NCBI GenBank assembly: GCA_900317835.1
Contig: ONIL01000028.1
Coordinates: 1-43,541 of the forward strand
DNA length: 43,541 nucleotides
Direction of reading: 5' to 3'
Origin: an uncultured Prevotellaceae bacterium
GTDB lineage: Bacteria > Bacteroidota > Bacteroidia > Bacteroidales > Muribaculaceae
In this document: positions 17,934-25,924 of the stretch, piece after piece
How positions within the stretch are numbered: the first letter of the stretch is position 1
How the letters are laid out: every line of letters begins with the position of its first letter
Notes under the pieces: model-generated
Seen by the model: the letters and a program-made list of their open reading frames with translations, nothing else
Told to the model about the DNA's origin: nothing
Databases searched by the model: none
Position numbers and translations under genes: made by a program

Positions 17934-19042
17934 TGATTACTCAAGAACAACTTAAGGAACTACAACAACGCAAAGACGACCTGAAGCGCTATCTGGACAT
18001 CGATGGCAAGAAGATCGAGGTCGAGGAAGAGGAGCTGCGAACCCATGTGCCCGACTTCTGGAGCGACCAGAAGGCTGCTGAGGCACAAATGAAGAAAATC
18101 AAGTCACTGCGCAACTGGATCAACGGCTGCGAGGAAGTGGAACTGGCGGTCGATGAAGTCGCCACTGGTTTTGACTTCGTTAAGGAAGGCCTGGTCGAGG
18201 AAAGCGAACTCGATAACCTGTACAGCAAGGCCCTCGCCATGCTCGAGAAGATGGAGTTGCGCAACATGCTGCGCCACGACGAGGACAAGATGGACGCCAT
18301 CCTCAAGATCAACTCCGGTGCCGGTGGCACCGAGAGTCAGGACTGGGCCTCGATGCTGATGCGCATGTACCTGCGCTGGTGCGAGCGCCACGGCTACAAG
18401 ACCGCCATCGAGCACCTCATCGACGGTGACGAGGCTGGCATCAAGAGCGTGACCATCAGCATCGAGGGCGACTTTGCATACGGTTACCTCAAGAGTGAGA
18501 ATGGTGTGCACCGCCTAGTGCGCGTCTCGCCCTATAACGCCCAGGGCAAGCGCATGACCTCGTTTGCCTCGGTATTCGTCACGCCGCTCGTTGACGACAC
18601 CATCGAGATCACTCTCGATCCCGCCAGAATCTCGTGGGACACCTTCCGCAGTGGCGGTGCCGGTGGCCAAAACGTGAACAAGGTGGAATCGGGCGTACGA
18701 GTGCGCTACCAGTACAAGGATCCCTATACGGGCGAAGAGGAGGAAATCCTGGTTGAAAACACCGAGACCCGTGACCAGCCCAAGAACCGCGAGAACGCTC
18801 TGCGCAACCTGCGCTCCATCCTTTACAACAAGGAGCTAGAACATCGCCGTGAGGAGCAGCGCAAGGTCGAGGACAGCAAAAAGAAAATTGAATGGGGCAG
18901 CCAGATACGCAGCTACGTGTTTGATGACCGACGTGTAAAGGACCACCGGACCAACCACCAGACCAGCGATGTGAACGGAGTGATGGACGGCGACCTGGAC
19001 GAGTTCATCAAGGCTTACCTCATGGAATTTGCCGAGAGTTAA
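17933..19042 (+). CDS. prfB: Peptide chain release factor 2, no programmed frameshift
   Basis: RF2 recognises UGA and UAA stop codons and releases the nascent chain. The catalytic GGQ is at residues 244-246 in SGGAGGQNVNKVESG. The anticodon-like tripeptide is S199-P200-Y201 where E. coli has SPF. The 369-residue frame is continuous from the ATG at 17933. At the place where many bacteria have the CUUUGAC +1 frameshift site (just before the LDxD segment), this gene has CTG GAC (17993-17998), with no in-frame stop and no purine-rich element before it, so RF2 autoregulation by frameshifting is absent. It is coupled to the acyl-CoA ligase gene and followed after 32 bp by argB. Confidence 0.95.
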   Translation: MITQEQLKELQQRKDDLKRYLDIDGKKIEVEEEELRTHVPDFWSDQKAAEAQMKKIKSLRNWINGCEEVELAVDEVATGFDFVKEGLVEESELDNLYSKALAMLEKMELRNMLRHDEDKMDAILKINSGAGGTESQDWASMLMRMYLRWCERHGYKTAIEHLIDGDEAGIKSVTISIEGDFAYGYLKSENGVHRLVRVSPYNAQGKRMTSFASVFVTPLVDDTIEITLDPARISWDTFRSGGAGGQNVNKVESGVRVRYQYKDPYTGEEEEILVENTETRDQPKNRENALRNLRSILYNKELEHRREEQRKVEDSKKKIEWGSQIRSYVFDDRRVKDHRTNHQTSDVNGVMDGDLDEFIKAYLMEFAES

Positions 19043-19074
19043 TTCATCGGAACCAACCAAGCACAACGATAAAA

Positions 19075-19845
19075 ATGAACGAGAAATTCACAATTGTCAA
19101 GGTGAGCGGTAAAATCGTCGAGAAAGCCGACGAGCTGCGCACGTTTGTCAAGGCTTTTGCCGCCATCAAGGGCAAGAAGATGCTCATCTTCAGCGGTAAC
19201 ATGATGGCCCAAGAGATAGGCAACAAATTGGGTATCAAGACCAAACTCATCAACGACCGCCCCGTTGTGGATGCTGCTACGCTCAAACTGCTCACGATGG
19301 TGTACGGCGGATTGGTCAGCCGGTTGTTTGTCTCACTCTTGCAAGGCAACAAGGTGAACGCACTGGGTATCACCGGCGCCGACATGAACCTGGTGACCAG
19401 TGCCAAGTTGACCAATGAAAAATTGGGTGACACGGGACAAGTGCGTCACGTCAATACCGAGGGGATTGCACAATTGCTCGATATGGGCATTGTGCCCGTT
19501 CTGGCTCCCATCACCCACGACGGCCGCGGCAACCTGCTGTTTAACGAGACTGATGCGCTCGCTGCCGAAATCGCCCGCGCCCTGGCTCTGCGTTATGACA
19601 TCACGCTCATCTATTGCTTTGAGAAAAAGGGCGTACTGCTCAACCCCCATGACCCTGATAGTGTGGTAGCCGAACTGCGCCGCACACGCTACAAGGCCCT
19701 GCGCGAGATGGACATCATCAAGGACTGGTTTGTCAACAAGATTGACAGCGCCTTTATCGCCATCGACAACGGCGTGAAAGAGGTTATCATCACTAGTCCT
19801 GCTCAGTTGAGCAATCTCGACAAGGGCACTCACATCAAGAGTTGA
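19075..19845 (+). CDS. argB: Acetylglutamate kinase (Bacteroidota type)
   Basis: The 256-residue amino-acid-kinase-fold protein has VKVSGK at the N-terminus (phosphate-binding lysine). It also has the LVSRLFVSLLQGNKVNALGI block, ITGADMN, and NETDALAAEIARAL near the nucleotide site. It phosphorylates an N-acylated glutamate, the second step of arginine synthesis. Bacteroides fragilis is known to use N-succinyl intermediates in this pathway, so the natural substrate here may be N-succinylglutamate rather than N-acetylglutamate; that is inference from the lineage. No other arg gene is nearby. It follows prfB by 32 bp and precedes asd by 90 bp. Confidence 0.88.
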   Translation: MNEKFTIVKVSGKIVEKADELRTFVKAFAAIKGKKMLIFSGNMMAQEIGNKLGIKTKLINDRPVVDAATLKLLTMVYGGLVSRLFVSLLQGNKVNALGITGADMNLVTSAKLTNEKLGDTGQVRHVNTEGIAQLLDMGIVPVLAPITHDGRGNLLFNETDALAAEIARALALRYDITLIYCFEKKGVLLNPHDPDSVVAELRRTRYKALREMDIIKDWFVNKIDSAFIAIDNGVKEVIITSPAQLSNLDKGTHIKS

Positions 19846-19935
19846 GCCCGTGGAATTGGCATGAGATTTGCACAACACCTCTACTGAGAGTATTTATCAC
19901 CTAATTCAAACTAATTAATTACGGTTTTTACAGAA

Positions 19936-20946
19936 ATGAAGGTTGCTATTGTTGGCGCCAGCGGCGCAGTGGGACAGGAATTCATGCGTGTCCTCGATGA
20001 ACAGAATTTTCCCGTTACTGAGCTTGTTCTTTTTGGCTCGGAGCGCAGTGCTGGGCGCATTTTCACGTTCCGTGGCAAGGACTATGTGGTCAAGCTCCTG
20101 CAGCACAACGATGACTTCAAGGATATCGATATCGCATTTGTTGCCATGGGCGCCGGGCCCGCACGAGAGTTTGCCCCAACCATCACCAAGCACGGATGCA
20201 TCATGATCGACAACAGCAGCGCCTTCCGCATGGACGAGGACGTGCCCCTGGTGGTGCCTGAGGTCAATGGTGAGGATGCCTTGAACACGCCTCGCAACAT
20301 CATTGCCAATCCCAACTGCTCGACCATCATCATGGTGGTGGCCCTGAAGCCGCTCGACAACCTCTCGCACATCAAGAATGTGCAGGTAGCCACCTATCAG
20401 GCCGCGAGCGGTGCAGGCATGGAGGCGATGTACGAACTCGCCCTGCAGACCAGCGAGATTGCTGTCGGCAAGGAGGAATTGACCGTTCGTCACTTCCAGC
20501 ATGAGCTGGCCTACAACGTCATCCCCCACATCGATATCTTCCAGGACAACGACTATACCCGCGAGGAGATGAAAATGGTCAAGGAGACCTGCAAAATCAT
20601 GCACAGCGACATCCGCGTGAGCGCCACATGCGTGCGCGTGCCCGTGATGCGCGCCCACAGCGAGGCCGTGTGGATCGAGTGCGAGAACCCTATCACGCCC
20701 GAGGAGGCCCGCGCTGCCCTGCAGTTAGCTCCTGGCGTTGTCGTAGTTGATGACCCGCGCAGCAACCGCTACCCGATGCCCATCGACTGCTCGGGCAAGG
20801 ATCCGGTTTACGTGGGACGCATCCGCGAGGACACCAGCAGCGACAACGGACTGACCTTCTGGCTGTGTGGTGACCAGATCAAGAAAGGCGCAGCCCTCAA
20901 CGCCGTGCAGATTGGCCAATACCTCATCGCCCACAAAAAGAAATAA
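19936..20946 (+). CDS. asd: Aspartate-semialdehyde dehydrogenase
   Basis: The 336-residue enzyme reduces aspartyl phosphate with NADPH to aspartate semialdehyde, the branch point for lysine/diaminopimelate, threonine and methionine. The N-terminal [18 protein letters not shown] is the NADP-binding loop. The catalytic nucleophile is Cys128 in NPNCSTIIM, and the [12 protein letters not shown] segment supplies the active-site histidine. The length is normal for the family. It lies in the same direction as argB, 90 bp downstream, with no terminator between, and 19 bp before the small coiled-coil membrane protein. Confidence 0.94.
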   Translation: MKVAIVGASGAVGQEFMRVLDEQNFPVTELVLFGSERSAGRIFTFRGKDYVVKLLQHNDDFKDIDIAFVAMGAGPAREFAPTITKHGCIMIDNSSAFRMDEDVPLVVPEVNGEDALNTPRNIIANPNCSTIIMVVALKPLDNLSHIKNVQVATYQAASGAGMEAMYELALQTSEIAVGKEELTVRHFQHELAYNVIPHIDIFQDNDYTREEMKMVKETCKIMHSDIRVSATCVRVPVMRAHSEAVWIECENPITPEEARAALQLAPGVVVVDDPRSNRYPMPIDCSGKDPVYVGRIREDTSSDNGLTFWLCGDQIKKGAALNAVQIGQYLIAHKKK

Positions 20947-20965
20947 CCAATAAACAGCAATTCCA

Positions 20966-21367
20966 ATGACTAAAGAAGAAACCAAATCCACGATCATTGC
21001 AATGTGCGCATTAGGCGTATTCATTTTGGCGTTAATTGCAACCATCATGTTCGGCTACCCCAAGTACAAGGTATGGCAACAGGAAATGGCCGGAAAAGCT
21101 GAGTTTGCCAAGGCTGAGCAAAACCGCAAAATCAAGATTGAGGAGGCCCGCGCCAACCTTGAGGCCGAGAAGCTGAACGCCCAGGCCGAGATTGAACGTG
21201 CCAAGGGTGCTGCCAAGGCTATCGAGATCGAGAATGGAAGCATTACACCCACCTATATCCAGTACCTATGGGTAAGGCAACAGGCCGATTTGGGCAACAA
21301 AACCGTCATCTATATCCCCACCGAGGGTAATTTGCCCATACTTGAGGCTGGGCGCAACGCCAAGTAG
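20966..21367 (+). CDS. Small membrane protein resembling the tail of an SPFH/prohibitin-like protein
   Basis: The 133-residue product has one membrane helix (about residues 10-31). A highly charged alanine/glutamate-rich coiled coil follows (about 42-82, with KIEEARANLEAEKLNAQAE and IERAKGAAKA). The C-terminal block is YIQYLWVRQQADLGNKTVIY and PTEGNLPILEAGR. That order of coiled coil, YLW and PTEGNLPIL closely resembles the end of Bacteroidota SPFH/band-7 membrane proteins, but the SPFH domain itself is absent. It may be a stand-alone multimerising tail or a partner of a full SPFH protein elsewhere. It is the last gene before a strong terminator. Confidence 0.72.
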   Translation: MTKEETKSTIIAMCALGVFILALIATIMFGYPKYKVWQQEMAGKAEFAKAEQNRKIKIEEARANLEAEKLNAQAEIERAKGAAKAIEIENGSITPTYIQYLWVRQQADLGNKTVIYIPTEGNLPILEAGRNAK

Positions 21368-21394
21368 AAAAGCCTTGTGTCAACAATCACACTT

Positions 21395-21435
21395 CTCGGG
21401 GCACCGCTAAAGACAGTGCTGCCCCGAGTTTTCTT
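21395..21435 (+). terminator. Rho-independent terminator of the prfB-argB-asd run
   Basis: CTCGGGGCA (21395-21403) pairs perfectly with TGCCCCGAG (21420-21428) and is followed by TTTTCTT. It separates the plus-strand run from the convergent histidine kinase gene. Confidence 0.9.
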
Positions 21436-21482
21436 GCAATACATGCCTGATAAGCATCTATCGGCACTCTTTTATTTTTCGG

Positions 21483-22355
21483 TTATTGAGGAAATTCCAG
21501 CAGGAATGTGGTGGTGAATCCCGAGTGGGGTTCATCGAGCAGCGACATCATGCCGCCCTGAATGGTGAGCAGACGCCGACTCAACGACAAGCCAATGCCA
21601 TTGCCCGAGCGCTTGGTTGTAAAGAAAGGAATGAATATCGAGGAACGCACATCGGCAGGAATCAATTCACCATCGTTGCTCACATACAGACACACTCTAC
21701 CCCCGAGACTGTTTTTACATTCCATGCCCAGTTTGTGGCTGCCTGCTTCAATAGCATTCTTGATAAGGTTAATGAGAATCTGCCGCAACAGGTTCGGGTC
21801 AGTCTTGACGATAATAGGCCCCTCAATGTGGCAATGCCATTCAAGCTGGGCATATAACTGCTGCACCTCGATAATGACGGCCCCAAGGTCAACCAACTGG
21901 GGCACAGGTTTCTGCAGCTCAGAATACTTACGGTACCCGTCAACAAACGAGTTGAGGTGAGTCACCGTGCTGTGGATAGCCTGGATGCCCTCCTCCATCT
22001 CGCTCCCCTTGACAGCGGGATTGTGAAGCATCGACTGGCTGATGCTGGCAATGGGAGCCGTGGCATTCATGATCTCGTGAGTGAGTACGCGCGTGAGTTT
22101 CTCCCATGACTCCACCTCTCCCATGTTAACCTGCTCACGGATGTGTTCACCCAGCTGGTTCAATGTCTCCTGCAATGCCCGTTCTCCTTTAAAAAGGCGG
22201 CGCGTGGGCAGCCTGAAGGTCAGGTCGCGATTGCGAATGGCTTCCTGCATCAAGCGGGCACGCTTCACAAGCTGGCGCTGATGGTAGCAAAACCATAAAG
22301 CCACAGCCACCAGCAACAGGACAAGGGCAATCAGCAATTTGAGTTCGAGACTCAT
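21483..22355 (-). CDS. Membrane sensor histidine kinase
   Basis: The 290-residue kinase has one N-terminal membrane helix (about residues 4-24) and almost no periplasmic part, so it may sense a signal in or inside the membrane. A short HAMP-like linker follows. The phosphoacceptor His93 lies in LTHEIMNATAPI. The ATP-binding domain has NLIKNAIEAG (N box), SNDGELI, FIPFFTTK (F box) and GNGIGLSLS (G2 box). Its start overlaps the end of the response regulator gene by 4 bp (ATGA), so the pair is translationally coupled, with the regulator first. It presumably phosphorylates Asp55 of that regulator. The neighbourhood suggests the ABC exporter at 26081 is a target. Confidence 0.9.
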   Translation of the reverse strand: MSLELKLLIALVLLLVAVALWFCYHQRQLVKRARLMQEAIRNRDLTFRLPTRRLFKGERALQETLNQLGEHIREQVNMGEVESWEKLTRVLTHEIMNATAPIASISQSMLHNPAVKGSEMEEGIQAIHSTVTHLNSFVDGYRKYSELQKPVPQLVDLGAVIIEVQQLYAQLEWHCHIEGPIIVKTDPNLLRQILINLIKNAIEAGSHKLGMECKNSLGGRVCLYVSNDGELIPADVRSSIFIPFFTTKRSGNGIGLSLSRRLLTIQGGMMSLLDEPHSGFTTTFLLEFPQ

Positions 22356-22879
22356 TGCAGCCTTTTTATTTTATTATATAACGTCTGTCGGGTAATCCCA
22401 AGGAGTTCCGCAGCCTTTGTCAGGTTGCCGTTACAACGGTCAAGGGCACGCTGGATGTGCTCCGATTCCACCTCGTCAAGCGTGGCCACATTCTTCTTTG
22501 CATCAAGCACATCCTTGAGCTTGCGCACCAAATCATCATTATCCCAAGGCTTGGTGACGAAGTCAGCAGCACCGCGTTTGAGGCCTCGCACAGCCAGCTG
22601 CACGTCAGCATAAGCGGTAATCAGCACCACAGGAATCTCAGGGTGATGCTTGTGAATGGCTTGCAGCCAAAACAATCCATCCTGTCCACTATTCACACCC
22701 AGGGTGAAGTTCATGTCAAGAAGTATGATATCCACATGCTCCTGTCCCAATAGCGCAATCAGCCTATCAGGATTGGTCAAGGTCATCACTTTCTCAAATG
22801 TCCCCACCAGGCAGTACTTCAGTGCGGTGAGCACTGCCTCATTGTCATCAACGACCAATATAGTACCGTAATCATTCAT
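22352..22879 (-). CDS. Response regulator, receiver + Fis-type HTH (RegA/PrrA-like)
   Basis: The 175-residue protein has a receiver domain (about residues 5-120) with the acidic pair D11-D12, phosphoacceptor Asp55 in IILLDMNF, Thr88 and Lys110 in VTKPW. The C-terminal Fis/NtrC-type helix-turn-helix (about 135-175) is IQRALDRCNGNLTKAAELLG then ITRQTLYNKI. The AAA+ sigma-54 domain of NtrC is missing, so the layout is that of RegA/PrrA/ActR regulators, which activate ordinary sigma-factor promoters by binding DNA dyads. Two identical 17-bp TGT-N11-ACA dyads lie about 90-130 bp upstream of this gene, and a related pair precedes the ABC exporter. I infer these are its sites. Confidence 0.9.
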   Translation of the reverse strand: MNDYGTILVVDDNEAVLTALKYCLVGTFEKVMTLTNPDRLIALLGQEHVDIILLDMNFTLGVNSGQDGLFWLQAIHKHHPEIPVVLITAYADVQLAVRGLKRGAADFVTKPWDNDDLVRKLKDVLDAKKNVATLDEVESEHIQRALDRCNGNLTKAAELLGITRQTLYNKIKRLQ

Positions 22880-22967
22880 ATCGGCAGCGAATTTACAAAA
22901 GAACTCGGATTCTTCACACAGTTATCACACATTTTTTTATCTAAAACATACGCCTCGGGCACAAAAG

Positions 22968-23007
22968 TGTAAAAAAATTAGACACTTTATTGTAAAAAAA
23001 TTAGACA
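22968..23007 (+). promoter_or_regulatory. Tandem 17-bp dyads, probable response-regulator operator
   Basis: The 17-mer TGTAAAAAAATTAGACA occurs twice without mismatch, at 22968-22984 and 22991-23007, 23 bp apart. Each copy has the shape TGT-N11-ACA, and flanking bases extend the symmetry to AAAGTGT/ACACTTT and TATTGT/ACAATA. This resembles the TGT/ACA dyads bound by Fis-type NtrC/NifA-family domains. The pair ends 26 bp upstream of the -33 element of the promoter at 23034. The remainder of 22880-23033 shows no gene. Confidence 0.7.
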
Positions 23008-23033
23008 ATAGCACGATTTGGAGATCGATTCCC

Positions 23034-23065
23034 TTGACACGACCCGAGTCGCGTGATTAATTTTG
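23034..23065 (+). promoter_or_regulatory. Plus-strand promoter of a stand-alone transcription unit
   Basis: CTTGAC (TTG at 23034-23036) and TAATTTTG (23058-23065) are 21 bp apart. The -7 box is followed by CATCAC, nearly the same as TATCAC after the ABC exporter promoter at 26014-26021. No plus-strand annotated gene follows for 3 kb, so it must drive a short RNA or small ORF. Confidence 0.7.
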
Positions 23066-23204
23066 CATCACAGGAACGAAAACCGTTTCTACTGATAAAT
23101 ATCTACTGACTGAACAACAACCAAGAATATGAACAACCAAGCATACAGACATAGTATCATATTATTAAGAGTTTTGAAGTGCTAGAATTTTTTCATAAAT
23201 CTAG

Positions 23205-23336
23205 ATGTGTCACGTTGAATACGGCACACATCCACAAATCGCAGCCTTGCTACTAACACACAAGCCGAATGAGCTGAGCCAGGAACCTATTCTGGGTGAT
23301 CAATCTAAACAAGAATATTTCTTCTCAATAAAATAA
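23205..23336 (+). CDS. Possible 43-residue small protein
   Basis: An ATG at 23205 opens a 43-codon frame ending TAA at 23334-23336. The product begins MCHVEYGTHPQIAALLL and ends QEYFFSIK, with no signal peptide or membrane helix. It lies inside the candidate transcript 23072-23491, and the left arm of the long inverted repeat falls within its codons. A frame of this length can arise by chance in AT-rich DNA. I do not recognise the product. Confidence 0.3.
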   Translation: MCHVEYGTHPQIAALLLTHKPNELSQEPILGDQSKQEYFFSIK

Positions 23337-23364
23337 ACGTAAGTTCAGGTTCCTGGCAATGCTC
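23271..23364 (+). repeat. Long inverted repeat inside the 23.1-23.5 kb transcript
   Basis: GCCAGGAACCT (23278-23288) and AGGTTCCTGGC (23347-23357) are perfect complements. Four more pairs (GAGC 23271-23274 with GCTC 23361-23364) follow after a 3-nt internal loop. The 58-nt loop contains the end of the 43-codon ORF. This is too large a loop for a terminator and suggests RNA structure. Confidence 0.75.
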
Positions 23365-23457
23365 TTCAAAAAAATGACTATCACATTCACACCATAAAAA
23401 CATAGGAGAGTAAAACTATTGAATTCCAGTCAACAATCTTTAAAACGCTGGTTTAAG

Positions 23458-23491
23458 AAGAGGGCAACGGCCGACGTTCCCCTCTTTTTTT
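23458..23491 (+). terminator. Rho-independent terminator of the 23.1-23.5 kb unit
   Basis: AAGAGGG (23458-23464) pairs with CCCTCTT (23480-23486). After a C/C mismatch AACG pairs with CGTT around a 5-nt loop, and a run of seven T ends the structure. Its orientation is plus, so it ends a plus-strand transcript. Confidence 0.85.
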
Positions 23492-23518
23492 GTGTCACAC
23501 CTTCTCCTATAACGACAA

Positions 23519-23548
23519 TCTCCATCCCGGCAGTTGCCGAGATGGAGA
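23519..23548 (-). terminator. Hairpin after the dockerin protein gene
   Basis: A 14-bp stem with one wobble pair (23519-23532 with 23535-23548) lies 28 bp after the stop codon of the minus-strand gene at 23577. The T tract is poor (ATTGTCGTT), so termination is inferred from stem and position. Confidence 0.55.
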
Positions 23549-23576
23549 CTTATTATCAGATGCTGAGGCTTGTCGT

Positions 23577-25571
23577 TTAATGAGCTGCAGGCCAATATCC
23601 GCCCAGCACATAGTCAATCAGAGCTGAGACATCAGCGATGTTAACATCATTATCGAGGTTGCAGTCAGCGTTGTCAAAGTTCAGACCAGTCCAGTCATCG
23701 CTCAAGATGGCATCGATCAGTGCCGAAACGTCAGCGATGTTGATGTCACCGTTGTTGTTCACGTCACCTCGCTGGCTATTACCTGTTCCAATTGCAGGAA
23801 CGACAAATTGAGCCATGAAAGGCTTACTCTCGTTCTTGCCTATATTGGAGCCGTCGGCAATAGCTGCCAGATAGATTGTCTGGTCAACATCGGTGCGCAT
23901 CACCACATAGGGGTTGTCAACGCAATCGACAATAGAGAAGCTTTCACCATCGGGTTCGACAGTCATCAGGTTAACCACAACGCCCTCCTCGGTTGTGACA
24001 CCCGTGAACGTATATGAATCATCACCTTCAGTCACCTCAATTGCTGGCACTTCGGCATGACCCAGCAGGAAACCCGCACCGTTGGTGAAATACAACGTGT
24101 TATTTATATAACGACAAAAAGAGCTTGTCTGTTGCCCCCTATAGGGTACTGTTTTTTGCCATGAGATGACCTGGTTAGTCACAGCACCCTCATTACCAAA
24201 TGTGAGCGAGTCATTAGAGATGTCGCAATTATAGAAGAAAGAAGCATTCTCACCATTGAAACCGATCACTTGAAAGGGGAATTCCATTGTGCCATCCTCA
24301 TGCAAAACCAAGTAATTACCACCAAATCCTGATCCGAATAGATTAAGCACAATCAAGTCGCTATCATTGAGTTGGTACATATATACAGGTTCAGCATAAT
24401 TCTGTTCCAGAGAAGGGATATCAGTGCGGGCAGAAACGTTGGACGTTGTGGAATTCAAGGCTGTGAGGTCCAAGGAAGGAAACGTGCCCCCTTTGGGACG
24501 ACCGGGATTCTTGGGGTCGAATGGTTTATGCACATACCCTCCCACACCATCAGTAACACATTGTCCAGGATTAATGAAATCAATAAGTCCAACATCATCC
24601 TTCACATTGAGCGAAGGTTGCTTGACCTCATCTCTGCTACTCATTTTGATTCCAGACCTTGGCGGACGACGTGGATCAATGGGTCTAGGCACTGAACCAC
24701 CAACACCTAATGTTGTGCTAATGAAACCATTACCCGTATTTGAAACAATCAAGGGGTTGACCCAATCTATCAAATTTATTGAATCACCAAGATTAATTTG
24801 AAATGCTTGGTAGAGACTATTAAACTCATGCGTTCCATTCGGTTTCAGGAGCAACATGTTGCGGAAAAGTGGCGATAGGGAGACCTCGGTAGCCACACTT
24901 ATCACTCGCCCATTCCTGCTCTTGAAAATACTATCCTCGACAAAGACGGCAAAGCCATCCTGTATCTCAATGGATCCATCCTGAGAGATGTGCCCCTCGA
25001 TATTAGGCAATTCATCATAGTCATCAAACACAAAATCCTCAGGAATAATTGTAACATATCTCACTGTATCGTAGGTATAACGGCCACTGGTAGAGCTTCC
25101 TGCAAGAAAACCAGGATATTCACCACATAGAATCCACACTATGTTATTGGCTTCATCAATCTCTGCGTAAATGTCAAATCCCGAATAGAAATCATTGATT
25201 ACTACGAATCCCGGGAGATCCTCCTCAAACGCCACTTTCCAACCCATCATGTTTGCGGTATCACTCGGTGAGTAGGATTCATCTCCTTGCCAATCAAAAG
25301 CCTCGACCATGACAATTCTCTCACCCTGAAAATCCTCAGTCGAAAGACGACGTGGGGCCTTCTTGGTCAAGCGGTTGTCATCGAGTGTGAGATTGCGCTC
25401 TCGCATGACTTGCTGCAAAGAAACAGACGCACCAGCGCCTGCTGACGGCTTAGCATTTTGGGTTCTCGACACTAACGCCTTCTTTAACTGATTGCGGCTA
25501 ATAGGCGGATCATCTGCCATTGCCGATAGGGCAAAAATGGCACACAGAATCAAAAATAGAGACTTTCTCAT
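23577..25571 (-). CDS. Large secreted protein with C-terminal dockerin repeats
   Basis: The 664-residue protein has a signal peptide (about residues 1-19). A short disordered region, AKPSAGAGASVSLQ, follows, then a long beta-rich central part I do not recognise. It ends in a dockerin-like pair at about 603-655 (GDVNNNGDINIADVSALI and CNLDNDVNIADVSALI). Two similar blocks occur at about 310 and 370 (VGGSVPRPIDPRRPPRSG and VGGYVHKPFDPKNPGRPKGG), a likely internal duplication. It is exported and probably cell-surface or secreted. The gene is divergent from the ABC exporter, with tandem regulator-like dyads in the gap, and lies opposite the candidate RNA. It could be cargo or a co-regulated surface protein; that is inference. 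Confidence 0.75.
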   Translation of the reverse strand: MRKSLFLILCAIFALSAMADDPPISRNQLKKALVSRTQNAKPSAGAGASVSLQQVMRERNLTLDDNRLTKKAPRRLSTEDFQGERIVMVEAFDWQGDESYSPSDTANMMGWKVAFEEDLPGFVVINDFYSGFDIYAEIDEANNIVWILCGEYPGFLAGSSTSGRYTYDTVRYVTIIPEDFVFDDYDELPNIEGHISQDGSIEIQDGFAVFVEDSIFKSRNGRVISVATEVSLSPLFRNMLLLKPNGTHEFNSLYQAFQINLGDSINLIDWVNPLIVSNTGNGFISTTLGVGGSVPRPIDPRRPPRSGIKMSSRDEVKQPSLNVKDDVGLIDFINPGQCVTDGVGGYVHKPFDPKNPGRPKGGTFPSLDLTALNSTTSNVSARTDIPSLEQNYAEPVYMYQLNDSDLIVLNLFGSGFGGNYLVLHEDGTMEFPFQVIGFNGENASFFYNCDISNDSLTFGNEGAVTNQVISWQKTVPYRGQQTSSFCRYINNTLYFTNGAGFLLGHAEVPAIEVTEGDDSYTFTGVTTEEGVVVNLMTVEPDGESFSIVDCVDNPYVVMRTDVDQTIYLAAIADGSNIGKNESKPFMAQFVVPAIGTGNSQRGDVNNNGDINIADVSALIDAILSDDWTGLNFDNADCNLDNDVNIADVSALIDYVLGGYWPAAH

Positions 25572-25725
25572 AATTAGAAATATTTAGTTTATAGTTATTT
25601 AACGATCATCCAATCGGATATTCACATGATAGTTTCCATTTCTTGGGCTTCAGGAACATCAGTCTTTATCACAAAATGCGGACACTGACCAGTTCATATC
25701 CTATATGATACCTAATTCTTGCGCA

Positions 25726-25733
25726 CAAATTTA
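25726..25733 (-). promoter_or_regulatory. -7 box candidate for the dockerin protein gene
   Basis: TAAATTTG on the minus strand fits TAnnTTTG and lies about 155 bp before the start at 25571. No TTTG is present at the -33 distance. The remainder of 25572-25924 is AT-rich and shows no gene. Confidence 0.35.
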
Positions 25734-25924
25734 GATTATTTTCTCATTTATTATTCATACATGCTGCCCAATTAACAATGATTTAACATATTTTTAATTA
25801 GTTCTGGTGGCAACTAGGTGTTTACCCATATCACAAACCATTTCTTCTCTCGACTTCCAATCTTCCAAATTCATCATACCGTGCCTTGAGATGCTGCTTA
25901 ACAAATTAACTGAATCGTGAAAAA

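Larger units (their letters stand above)
23072..23491 (+). ncRNA. Candidate structured RNA or small-ORF transcript of about 420 nt
   Basis: This plus-strand unit is bounded by a promoter at 23034-23065 and a terminator at 23458-23491, and no long ORF lies inside. It contains an 11-bp perfect inverted repeat around a 58-nt loop (23278-23288 with 23347-23357), extended by GAGC/GCTC after a 3-nt internal gap, and a 43-codon ORF at 23205-23336. I looked for RNase P, tmRNA and SRP RNA signatures and found none. Its promoter architecture matches that of the ABC exporter operon. The 5' end is inferred from the -7 box, the 3' end from the T tract. Whether it works as RNA, peptide message or both is open. 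Confidence 0.45.

Noticed and set aside
22968-23007. A-tract DNA curvature as the sole reason for the repeats
   Set aside because: Runs of seven A can bend DNA, but the exact 17-mer repeat, its TGT/ACA symmetry and the recurrence of the same spacing at 25.9 kb point to protein sites.
22968-23065. Sigma-54 promoter controlled by an NtrC-type enhancer
   Set aside because: No GG-N10-GC element at the right place, and the regulator lacks the AAA+ domain required; the TTG/TAAWTTTG promoter explains the region better.
23129-23185. 18-codon ORF near the 5' end of the candidate RNA
   Set aside because: Too short to support by sequence alone; it might be a leader peptide, but nothing else points to that.
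23072-23491. Known housekeeping RNA (RNase P RNA, tmRNA, SRP RNA)
   Set aside because: The conserved cores of these RNAs were not found. 6S RNA could not be excluded by eye but its typical long closing stem was not seen.
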